From: JBBSDP01 sp963754335
GTDB lineage: Bacteria > Planctomycetota > Phycisphaerae > Tepidisphaerales > Tepidisphaeraceae
Direction of reading: 5' to 3'
NCBI GenBank assembly: GCA_963754335.1
Contig: CAVWFQ010000003.1
Span: forward strand, 1 to 64,000
DNA: 64,000 nt
A program made the translations under genes and the position numbers. The notes beneath the pieces were generated by a model. The model ran no database searches, was not told the DNA's origin, and saw only the letters and a program-made list of their open reading frames with translations. Shown in pieces: positions 40,529 to 47,932 of this stretch. Each line of letters opens with the position of its first letter. Position 1 is the stretch's first letter.

Positions 40529-41338
40529 ATGATTGCCCCTGCGCCCGTAGCATCCGAATCCCTGACCGCCTTGCGCCGTTGGATGAGTCAGTTTGACTCG
40601 GCGCTGATTGCCTATTCCGGCGGAGTCGACAGCGCCCTGGTCATGTCCGTCGCCGGCGAAGTTCTTTCCCAGCGCGCTCTGGCGTGCATCGGTGTTTCGC
40701 CGAGCTATCCGCAGCGCGAGTTGAAGGCCGCGATCGACGTGGCGCAACAGCATGGCGTTCGGTTTCGTCTTCTCGAAACCCAGGAGCATCTGGATCCGCG
40801 ATATGCGGCCAACCCTGACAATCGATGCTATTTCTGCAAAACTGCTCTCTATGACCGACTCCGGGTCGTCGCCGAGGAAACCGGCGCAGCCGTGATCCTG
40901 GACGGAACCAATGCGTCCGACCTGACCGGCCACCGCCCCGGTCACGCGGCCGCGAAAGAGCACGCCGTTCGATCTCCACTTGCGGAATTGGGACTCACCA
41001 AGGAAACGGTCCGGCAGATCGCAAAGGAAATGGGATTGTCGGTTTGGGATAAACCGGCGTCCCCTTGCCTCGCCTCTCGTATCCCCACCGGCGTCGCTGT
41101 CGTGCCCGAACTGCTTGCGCGAATCGAGCAGGCGGAAGACGCTCTCGTGCAACTCGGCTTTCGCGATTTCCGCGTTCGTCATCATGGCGATGTCGCGCGG
41201 ATTGAATTACCCGTCGAACAATTGAGCACAGCGATCGAGCAGCGGAATGTGATCGTAAAGGCAGTTCGGAAAGTCGGTTATCGTTTCGTCGCGCTCGATC
41301 TCGGCGGATTGAGCAGCGGCTCGCTCAACGTTCTCTGA
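40529..41338 (+). CDS. larE: LarE, ATP-dependent sacrificial sulfur transferase
   Basis: 269 residues, intact. PP-loop ATP site IAYSGGVDSALVMS, LDGTNASDL, and KPASPCLASRIPTG, whose cysteine is the sulfur donor in the sacrificial LarE type. It converts the two carboxylates of the LarB product to thiocarboxylates. Start ATG 40529; the frame is open to 40490. It is followed by larC after three bases. Confidence 0.94.
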   Translation: MIAPAPVASESLTALRRWMSQFDSALIAYSGGVDSALVMSVAGEVLSQRALACIGVSPSYPQRELKAAIDVAQQHGVRFRLLETQEHLDPRYAANPDNRCYFCKTALYDRLRVVAEETGAAVILDGTNASDLTGHRPGHAAAKEHAVRSPLAELGLTKETVRQIAKEMGLSVWDKPASPCLASRIPTGVAVVPELLARIEQAEDALVQLGFRDFRVRHHGDVARIELPVEQLSTAIEQRNVIVKAVRKVGYRFVALDLGGLSSGSLNVL

Positions 41339-41341
41339 CAC

Positions 41342-42549
41342 ATGATTGCCTACCTCGATCTGCCTTCAGGACTCTCCGGCGACATGATGCTCGGATGCTT
41401 GGTCGATTGTGGCTGGAGCGCGGCGCAAATTCGCGAGACGATCGAGTTACTTCGAATTCCCGATGAGAAATGGGCCGTGCAGGTTGAGCAGGTGATGAAG
41501 GGACCGCTTCGGGCAACGCGCGTCGACGTCCTGGTCGAGGAGGGAAAAACGCGGCGACGGCTCGGCGACATCGTCGCCATGATCGGCGGCTCATTTCTCC
41601 CCGAGCGGGTGCGTGATCGAGCGATCCGCGTCTTTACGCGCCTAGCCCAGGCGGAAGCCAAAGTTCACCGAACGACCGCCGATCGCATCCATTTCCACGA
41701 AGTCGGCGCGATGGATGCGATTATCGATATCGTAGCGTCGATCGCCGGCCTCGAGGGATTGAAGGTTGATTCGCTTTACGCTTCTGCGGTGCCGCTGGGT
41801 CATGGCTGGATCGAATCATCCCACGGGCGCATTCCACTTCCCGCTCCGGCAACGCTTGAACTGCTCGCCGGCGCCTGCGCGCGACGGTTCCTGCGCCGGG
41901 ACCCGGCGAATTGCTCACGCCCACCGGCGCCGCTCTGCTCGCGGAACTCGCCACGTTCCAAATGCCACAGATGACCTTGTCGCGCATCGGGCTCGGAGCC
42001 GGTCAGCGCGAGTGCGCATGGCCCAATGTCGCCCGTATGTGGCTTGGAGAAGCCGGTGGAGACGGCGCGATGTGCCAGCTCGAGACCAATATCGACGACA
42101 TGAATCCGCAGTTTTACGCATCCGTCAGCGAAAAGCTCTTCTCCGCCGGCGCTCGCGACGTCTGGCTGACGCCGGTGCAGATGAAGAAGGGGCGCCCCGG
42201 CGTCGTGCTGTCGGTCATCTCCACCACCGACGATGAAGCGGCGCTGGCCCAGATCATCCTGCGGCATACGACCAGCCTCGGCGTGCGCGTTATCACGCTG
42301 ACGCATCGCCACGAGGCGCGCCGCGAAATTCGGCGGGTCACCACCGCGCTGGGCACGCTCCGCGTAAAAGTGAAATGGCTCGGCGATGAGCCACTCGACG
42401 CCGTCCCGGAATATGACGATTGCAAGGAGTTGGCCGACCGCGCCGGCCTCTCGATTCTCAATGTCCAACGCGCCGCCGTCGTCGCATCGCAGGCGCTGCT
42501 CGATGAATTGCGCCAAACGGATGCGTATAGCTGCGCGGCCAAGAAGTGA
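41342..42549 (+). CDS. larC: LarC, nickel-pincer cofactor cyclometallase, one frameshift
   Basis: The N-terminal part (MIAYLDLPSGLSGDMMLGCL; RIHFHEVGAMDAIIDIV; LGHGWIESSHGRIPLPAPA) breaks near 41885 and resumes as GPGELLTPTGAALL, LETNIDDMNPQFYASVSEKL and WLTPVQMKKGRPG. LarC uses CTP to insert nickel into the pincer cofactor. A larC frameshift is known to be programmed in Lactobacillus, but here it may be just another indel. Length 1208 is one base short of a multiple of three. Confidence 0.92.
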
Positions 42550-42576
42550 CTTCCATTTCGGATTCCTACTTCGCAG

Positions 42577-42637
42577 CACCGGCGTCTCGCCCGTGTCTTT
42601 GTGGCAAGGGCATGGGCGGGACGCCCATGCTACATAA
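42577..42637. repeat. dispersed hairpin repeat (GGCATGGGCGGGACGCCCATGC type)
   Basis: Hairpin arms GCATGGGC (42610-42617) and GCCCATGC (42623-42630), preceded by CACCGGCGTCTCGCCCGTG. In one frame it spells STGVSPV...GHGRDAHAT, a peptide I associate with a widespread planctomycete/verrucomicrobial repeat. It lies between the convergent larC and ureE genes. Confidence 0.7.
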
Positions 42638-42679
42638 CGGAAGTTGCACCGCTCAAGTATTTATTTCCATCGGAATCGG

Positions 42680-43162
42680 TCAACCCCCGCTCCGGATTAA
42701 CTGAATCTCACTTCGCCCGACTCCCGGCATCGAGATGATTTTCGTCGGTTCAAATCGGCGGCGCTCGCGTCGCCAGGGAATGCTCATCTGCTCCAGGACA
42801 CGCATCGCCGCTTCATCCTCGACGAAGCTGATACTGGCGTCGTCCACCTGGGCGGGGAGATGCAGATTACCCAACTCCATGGCGAGCACAGCGAGCTGGT
42901 GCGCGTCTGGAACGTCCGCGACAGTGACGTCGCATGGCAGCACGCGGACGATCACGATCCGCGATGCATCTTCGAAAATCACATCGCCGTCTCGAAGTTG
43001 CTCGCCGGCAGGTAGCAGAACGCGGATCGGCTCTCCGCCGGTGGTCTGCTTCCGGATCACGTTCCGGCATTCGCTCCATTGAAGATCGAGGTAATCGATC
43101 ACCTTTTGACCGGAAGCTTCGGATCGATCCCTCGCATTTCCAAGGATTGACTCACACCACAC
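42680..43162 (-). CDS. ureE: UreE-like nickel metallochaperone
   Basis: 160 residues from GTG 43162, with GGGAG nine bases upstream. The N-terminal WCESILGNARD, the middle LPAGEQLRDGDVIFED and the C-terminal VLAMELGNLHLPAQ followed by VLEQMSIPWRRE fit UreE, which carries nickel to urease. No urease genes are present, but the nickel-inserting larC is adjacent and convergent, so it may serve pincer-cofactor assembly. The frame is open upstream to 43525 but that part has no domain. Confidence 0.85.
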   Translation of the reverse strand: MWCESILGNARDRSEASGQKVIDYLDLQWSECRNVIRKQTTGGEPIRVLLPAGEQLRDGDVIFEDASRIVIVRVLPCDVTVADVPDAHQLAVLAMELGNLHLPAQVDDASISFVEDEAAMRVLEQMSIPWRRERRRFEPTKIISMPGVGRSEIQLIRSGG

Positions 43163-43482
43163 GACGCTGTGCTCCCAATGAATAAGGACGTTTGGCGGAC
43201 TTCGGACGATAGGCGCATGCACCTTGGTGGGCCAATTCGCGACATTTGTTCGCGGTGATCGCTGTCCAAAAAATTTTTCACGTCCGATACTCCGCGCATC
43301 ACACAGCAGATCGCGAATAGCCGGGCGAAAAGCGCCCTTTCCACTACTAATCGGCGGCCCTGTCAAAGTGTTACACCCCGACGCCAGCTTGCCGGTTATA
43401 GCGGCTAACCGGTGGGCCGATCCCAATGACAGTTCAGGAGGATCGAGGAAACGCCGGAGTTCGAATCTGGAAGGAGTCTGTT
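43163..43482. other. spacer between divergent ureE and receiver genes
   Basis: 320 bases without a supported gene. AAGGAG at 43471-43476 is the ribosome binding site of the next gene. No clear promoter boxes recognised. Confidence 0.4.
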
Positions 43483-44277
43483 GTGAGTCATCGAGAAGCT
43501 CAGCGCGATCGCAAAAGCAATCCAACCGCTTTCATCGAAGGCCTGGAAGCCCGTCAGATGATGAGCGCCAGCGTGATTTCGGTCTTTTCGCCGACCCATT
43601 ACAGCGAGACTGTGATGGACGTTGGTCTCCAATCGCAATTGTCTTCCTCAGTCAGCAATTCCTTCGCGGCAAAAAGAGAGTCGGGGACGTCGTCAACGGT
43701 CGCGAAGGTTTCTGGACCAGCCGCGGCAGTCTTCTCGAACTACGGTATTCCGAAGCCTACCACTGACAATGTTCTTCTCGCGGCGATGGGAGCGGTAAAT
43801 GCAGCGCCGTCGCCGGCCGTGGTTCGCGCCACCGCCGCGAATCAGGCCGGCCGGGCGTTGAGCGTTTCCAGCGTCCACAGCTTTGCCGGTCGTCCGCCTC
43901 AAAAGGAGCAGCTTCGGCGCATTTCAAATGCGAAGGGGCGATTGCTCCTGGTTGAGGATGACGCCAGCACGCGCCGGGCGCTGACGATGATCCTTCAGAA
44001 ACAGGGATGGAATGTGACCACGGCCGGGACTGTCGCCGAAGGAATTCACATGCTCGCCATGAGACCGGATCATGTGATCGTCGATCTCATGCTTCCCGAC
44101 GGAGACGGCGCGCAGCTTCTGGCGCACGCCAACGCCTCCAATCTTCATCCGCACATGACGGTCACCACCGGCGTGGCGGATTCGGAGCGATTGGATCGCG
44201 CGCGGCAGCTCGGCGCCGAGGCCGTTCTCAGGAAGCCGATTAATCTTCCCGAGTTGCTTAAGCAGCTCGGAAACTAA
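43483..44277 (+). CDS. receiver-domain protein with LEPR-XLL-like N-terminus
   Basis: 264 residues from GTG 43483 (AAGGAG six bases upstream). Residues 1-140 are low-complexity Ser/Ala/Val, and contain EGLEARQMMSASV, close to the LEPR-XLL motif that marks exported planctomycete proteins. Residues about 145-264 are a CheY-like receiver: LLLVEDDASTRRALTMIL, phosphorylation site VIVDLMLPDGDG, and VLRKPI with the conserved lysine. An export-type motif on a cytoplasmic signalling domain is odd. Next genes are a phosphoacceptor fragment and a second receiver. Confidence 0.85.
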   Translation: MSHREAQRDRKSNPTAFIEGLEARQMMSASVISVFSPTHYSETVMDVGLQSQLSSSVSNSFAAKRESGTSSTVAKVSGPAAAVFSNYGIPKPTTDNVLLAAMGAVNAAPSPAVVRATAANQAGRALSVSSVHSFAGRPPQKEQLRRISNAKGRLLLVEDDASTRRALTMILQKQGWNVTTAGTVAEGIHMLAMRPDHVIVDLMLPDGDGAQLLAHANASNLHPHMTVTTGVADSERLDRARQLGAEAVLRKPINLPELLKQLGN

Positions 44278-44390
44278 AAAGGACCACGTGAACATGCGCA
44301 ATCGAATCAGCTTTTAACCGCTGTCCCGTAGGGCAGCGGCCACTACCGCGCGTGCGCGTACTCGCGCACGCTCGTTTGGAAGGAGGCATC

Positions 44391-44672
44391 ATGTCGAATC
44401 TCGAACTCGCCAAACTCCGGCATGAACTGCGGGGCTGTCTGAACGCCATTTCGCTGAGTGTCGAGGCGCTCAAGCTCATGGTGATGCCCAACGAGCCGGC
44501 TGGCGAATTCCTCGTCGGGATCGCGAACGAGGTCGCCAAGGCGGACCGGCTCCTTCAACTGGCGCTGTCGATCATCCGACAAATCGCTGAAAAAAACTTC
44601 TTGGAAGGGAGAAATGAGTCTGATGAACGCTACATATCGCGCGGTAAACATTTCCATTTTCGGGACCTCTGA
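44391..44672 (+). CDS. stand-alone histidine-kinase-like phosphoacceptor (DHp) protein
   Basis: 93 residues as read; AAGGAGG precedes the ATG. The segment KLRHELRGCLNAISLSVEAL matches the H-box of histidine kinases (HELRxxLNAI), but no ATP-binding domain follows. A one-base change in the A-run near 44590 would end the protein at 44616 as ...GREK, overlapping the next ATG (ATGA), which is more natural than the present tail. It probably relays phosphate or holds a dimer with the flanking receivers. Confidence 0.68.
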   Translation: MSNLELAKLRHELRGCLNAISLSVEALKLMVMPNEPAGEFLVGIANEVAKADRLLQLALSIIRQIAEKNFLEGRNESDERYISRGKHFHFRDL

Positions 44673-45075
44673 GCGTCCCGACGTGGATTCCACCACAGCC
44701 GTTTCCATACTTGTGGTAGACGACGAAACTTTTGTCGCGCACGCTGCGGCGGCGCTGCTTCGAGCCGAAGGTTATTGCGCCGAAGTCGCGCATTGCGGCC
44801 GGCATGCGCTCGAGCGACTTCGCGGCGCCGGCCCGTTGCTGAACCTGGTAATCCTCGATATCGCCATGCCCGACATGGATGGAATCGAAGTGCTGCGACA
44901 GATCCGCGCGGAGCCTTCGCTCAGCTCGGTTGCGGTCATCATGTACAGCGCATTTTGCGATTCGCGCTATCGCGAAGAATCCCGGTTGCTGGGAGCCGCC
45001 GGTTATGTCGTCAAGAGCGGCAACTGGCCGGAGCTGCTCCAGCAGGTGAATCGCGCCGTTTCTGCAGCAGCGTAG
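44614..45075 (+). CDS. single-domain response regulator
   Basis: 153 residues. A 25-residue N-terminal extension, then the receiver: ILVVDDETFVAHAAAALL, phosphorylation site VILDIAMPDMDG, and GYVVKSG with the conserved lysine. No output domain. It is translationally coupled to the preceding gene and closes a three-gene signalling set. GGGAG precedes the ATG. Confidence 0.92.
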   Translation: MSLMNATYRAVNISIFGTSERPDVDSTTAVSILVVDDETFVAHAAAALLRAEGYCAEVAHCGRHALERLRGAGPLLNLVILDIAMPDMDGIEVLRQIRAEPSLSSVAVIMYSAFCDSRYREESRLLGAAGYVVKSGNWPELLQQVNRAVSAAA

Positions 45076-45081
45076 CTTTTG

Positions 45082-45156
45082 CCCGTGTAGCCGGTGAGCT
45101 TGCTCGCCGTTTTCTTCGAAGTAAAAGACGGTGAGCAAGCTCACCGGCTACACGGG
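45082..45156. repeat. 29-base inverted repeat between convergent genes
   Basis: Arms CCCGTGTAGCCGGTGAGCTT... (45082-45110) and the complement (45128-45156), one mismatch, 17-base loop. It sits between the rightward receiver gene and the leftward dehydrogenase gene and could terminate both, but lacks a T-run. Confidence 0.88.
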
Positions 45157-45175
45157 GGACTAACCCCGCCCTGCA

Positions 45176-47731
45176 TCATCTTTTCTGCATCAGGAATGCA
45201 ACCAGGTCCCGAAATTCCTGGTCCGTCAGGCTCGCTTCAAGCCCCGAGGGCATCAGCGATTCCTTGCGAATCCGGCGATCGGTGACGTTCCCTTCGGCCA
45301 CGCGCGTCTCCTGTCCGCTGGCATCGACGTAGATCTCGTTGGATTGTCCATCACGGCGCAGGAGCATTCCGTCGACCTGCGGGCCGTTGCGGGTCTTGAT
45401 GCTCCAGAGCGTGTAAAGCGGCGCAATCTCCAGGCTCGGCTGAAGGATTGACTCCAGCACGTGCTCGCGCGTCTGCGAATGGCCGATCATGGTCAGATCG
45501 GGGCCAATCGCCCGGCCGCGCCCTTCGATCATGTGGCAGCGATAGCATCCCGCGCCGCTGTGATGGAAAAAGATCCGCCGGCCGGCGTCGGGATCGCCGG
45601 TTGCCAGATCGAGCGCCTTCTGCCAGGCGGCGGTGTCGGTCGCCAGCGGACGAGTGGCCGGCGCCACGCCGAGCAGGCGATTGACGAGGTCGGCATCGGT
45701 CGGATGTCGCTCGGCGATCTTCGAAAGTTGCCTCCGCTGCGATGCGGACAACGTGGAAGCGGCGGGGCGCAATGAGCGAAGCGATTCCTGCCGGATGGTT
45801 TGGCTCGAATCGTCGGCGGTTTTCAAGAGCAGATCGATTTGAGCGGCCGCTTCGTCGCCCAGCCCGTCGATCGCCTCGGCGCGAAGGGAGGGATCCGCTT
45901 TTTCGTTGCCGGCCATCTGCGCAAGGAGCGCGAAGCGGCCCGGATCAAGGTCGTTTGCCAGATACCGCACGGCTTCCAGCTGCAGCGGCCGGGATTGCGA
46001 TTCCAGCAAGGTTTGAATCTTTCCCAAAGCGATCCTGGGATGGCTCGCCTGCAGCATGTGCAGCGCGATCGCTTCGGTTTGATCCGTCGCCTGCGGCGCA
46101 AAAAGTCGCGTCAGCAGGACATCGCTGATCTTCCCTGAGTCGATTCGTCCGCTCTTGTCGCCATTGAGTTGATTGATCGTCGCCAGTGTCATGCCGAGCA
46201 GTCGCGGCGACATGACCTGCGAGGCGAGCAATTCGTTCAATTCATCTTTCGCTTCGACGATCCCCTGTTCGGCGATGGCCCGTACCCCCATCTGGCGAAC
46301 ACGATCGTCCGGGTCCTTCAATGCAGCGGCGAAATAGGGTCCCAGCGGCGTCCCGCGCCAGAGGAGTGCGGCCAGCAGGCCAATGCGCTCTCTTGGTGTC
46401 TTCAAGGAATCCAACGGGAATCTCTCTGCCGCGGCTAAGCGCGAGAGCCCATATTGCGCTGCCTGCTGAATCGAGGGATCGTTGTCATTGAGTCCGTTGA
46501 ACAAATAGACGATGTCATCGGACAGTCGAAGGCCGGCGGCCCAGTGCATCGAGTCGTTGACCGGTGGCGCTGGAAGGGGGGACCGCAATGTGTCGCCGGT
46601 AAATTCCAATTTCCAGACCCGGCCAATGCCGTTTACCGAGTAGCTGCTCGATCCCCAATCAGTGATGTAAACCACCTGATCCGACGCGACGGCAATCCCA
46701 ACCGGCCGAAAATTCTCCCCGCCGGTCAGGAATGGCCGCATGGATGCGGTGTAGGTCGCGCCGCGCGGCGTCAGCGTATATTTCTCGACCTGATGATCGC
46801 GCCAACTGCTCACGAGCAGGCCGCCACGATGCCATTGCACCGCGCACGGCGCTTCCCCGACGCCGCTCACCATTCCGAGCGTTCCCGGAAGCTCGGCGTC
46901 CCACGCCTGGAGCGGGTGCATGCCCGTGCGGCCGTAGCGGAATTCGAATCCGTATTCCCCGCCGGGCACGACCTGGATCAATCGGCTCGGAGGCCGGCCG
47001 TCCGGGTCATTGTCGACTGCCCATACATTTCCGCCCGGGTCGACATCCATTCCAAACGGATTCCAGAAGCCGCGGGCGATGCGGACCAGCCCGTTCCCCT
47101 TTGAGTCAACGCGGAAGATCGTCCCGCTTCCGGTGTCGTCGCTGAGCTTTTGGCCGTCGGCTCCGACCAGCGTCCATGGCGCTCCGAGGTTCTCGCCGAT
47201 TCCAAAATAGACGTTTCCCGATGCGTCGAGCGCCAGTCCGTGAAGGCCGTTATGCGGATAGTCCCCCTTGGTCTGAAGCTTCGCGAGGGAGATCCGCCCG
47301 CCGGCGGTCTCGCCGCCGTCTTTGTTCATTAATCGGAAGATTTCATTGCGCGAGGAGACAACGATCGATCCATCGCGATCGGTCGCGAGGTTCATCAGCC
47401 CGCGTTCGCCTTCGAAGAAGGTGGAGATCTTGTCGGCTTTGCCGCTTCCATCGGTCTCCCGGAGCATGATGATGCGGTCAAATTTCGGACCCTTGTAATT
47501 GGGCGGCGGAAAATGTGTGTTGGATTCGATGACGAGCAATCGGCCGTGGGAATCAACCGTGGCTCCGATGGGAGTGACAATGTCCGGCTCTGAAGCGAAG
47601 AGGGATATTTTCACTGATTCGAATGGAGATTTAGGCGGCTCGATTGCAGCGCCGGCGGCGTATGCGCAGATGACGGCCACACAGAACGCGGGAAACAAGA
47701 TGCTAGGACGGATCGCGGCTTTCAATGCCAT
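45176..47731 (-). CDS. PVC-type membrane-bound dehydrogenase with heme-binding CxxCH domain
   Basis: 851 residues from ATG 47731, which begins a signal peptide (ALKAAIRPSILFPAFCVAVI). Residues about 30-420 form a six-bladed sorbosone/glucose-dehydrogenase-like propeller (GLHGLALDASGNVYFGIGEN; RIARGFWNPFGMDVDPGGNV). HEAT-like repeats follow, then a C-terminal c-type heme domain with GAGCYRCHMIEGRG and AIGPDLTMIGHSQTREHVLE. This architecture is characteristic of Planctomycetes and Verrucomicrobia. Probably a periplasmic sugar or alcohol dehydrogenase; the substrate is unknown. Confidence 0.92.
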   Translation of the reverse strand: MALKAAIRPSILFPAFCVAVICAYAAGAAIEPPKSPFESVKISLFASEPDIVTPIGATVDSHGRLLVIESNTHFPPPNYKGPKFDRIIMLRETDGSGKADKISTFFEGERGLMNLATDRDGSIVVSSRNEIFRLMNKDGGETAGGRISLAKLQTKGDYPHNGLHGLALDASGNVYFGIGENLGAPWTLVGADGQKLSDDTGSGTIFRVDSKGNGLVRIARGFWNPFGMDVDPGGNVWAVDNDPDGRPPSRLIQVVPGGEYGFEFRYGRTGMHPLQAWDAELPGTLGMVSGVGEAPCAVQWHRGGLLVSSWRDHQVEKYTLTPRGATYTASMRPFLTGGENFRPVGIAVASDQVVYITDWGSSSYSVNGIGRVWKLEFTGDTLRSPLPAPPVNDSMHWAAGLRLSDDIVYLFNGLNDNDPSIQQAAQYGLSRLAAAERFPLDSLKTPRERIGLLAALLWRGTPLGPYFAAALKDPDDRVRQMGVRAIAEQGIVEAKDELNELLASQVMSPRLLGMTLATINQLNGDKSGRIDSGKISDVLLTRLFAPQATDQTEAIALHMLQASHPRIALGKIQTLLESQSRPLQLEAVRYLANDLDPGRFALLAQMAGNEKADPSLRAEAIDGLGDEAAAQIDLLLKTADDSSQTIRQESLRSLRPAASTLSASQRRQLSKIAERHPTDADLVNRLLGVAPATRPLATDTAAWQKALDLATGDPDAGRRIFFHHSGAGCYRCHMIEGRGRAIGPDLTMIGHSQTREHVLESILQPSLEIAPLYTLWSIKTRNGPQVDGMLLRRDGQSNEIYVDASGQETRVAEGNVTDRRIRKESLMPSGLEASLTDQEFRDLVAFLMQKR

Positions 47732-47932
47732 TCGGTTCTCCGATGGGATGTTGGGTGTAACTCCTATTTGTGGGGATCGGGGAGTTGAGCGACATTCTTG
47801 CTGCTTCATGTAAGACCGCCACAAACAAGCGATATATCCTGGATGTCGCTGGAAGCGAAAATTCAGTTTCGCTCAGCTGCAATGCAGGGTAACATAACGC
47901 CTCACCAATATCCGGGGCACGGAACCAAAACC

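Noticed and set aside
39186..40553. 455-codon frame with a long N-terminus for the second aldo/keto reductase
   Set aside because: The first about 80 codons are out of frame with the real Tat signal peptide, which starts at 40315 and joins near 40240.
43163..43525. N-terminal extension of UreE (281-codon frame)
   Set aside because: No domain in the extension, it overlaps the start region of the divergent receiver gene, and a GTG with a good ribosome binding site begins the family sequence at 43162.
44328..44370. Hairpin CGTGCGCG...CGCGCACG as a riboswitch
   Set aside because: It is a simple hairpin in a spacer, with no recognisable aptamer structure; it may be another small dispersed repeat.
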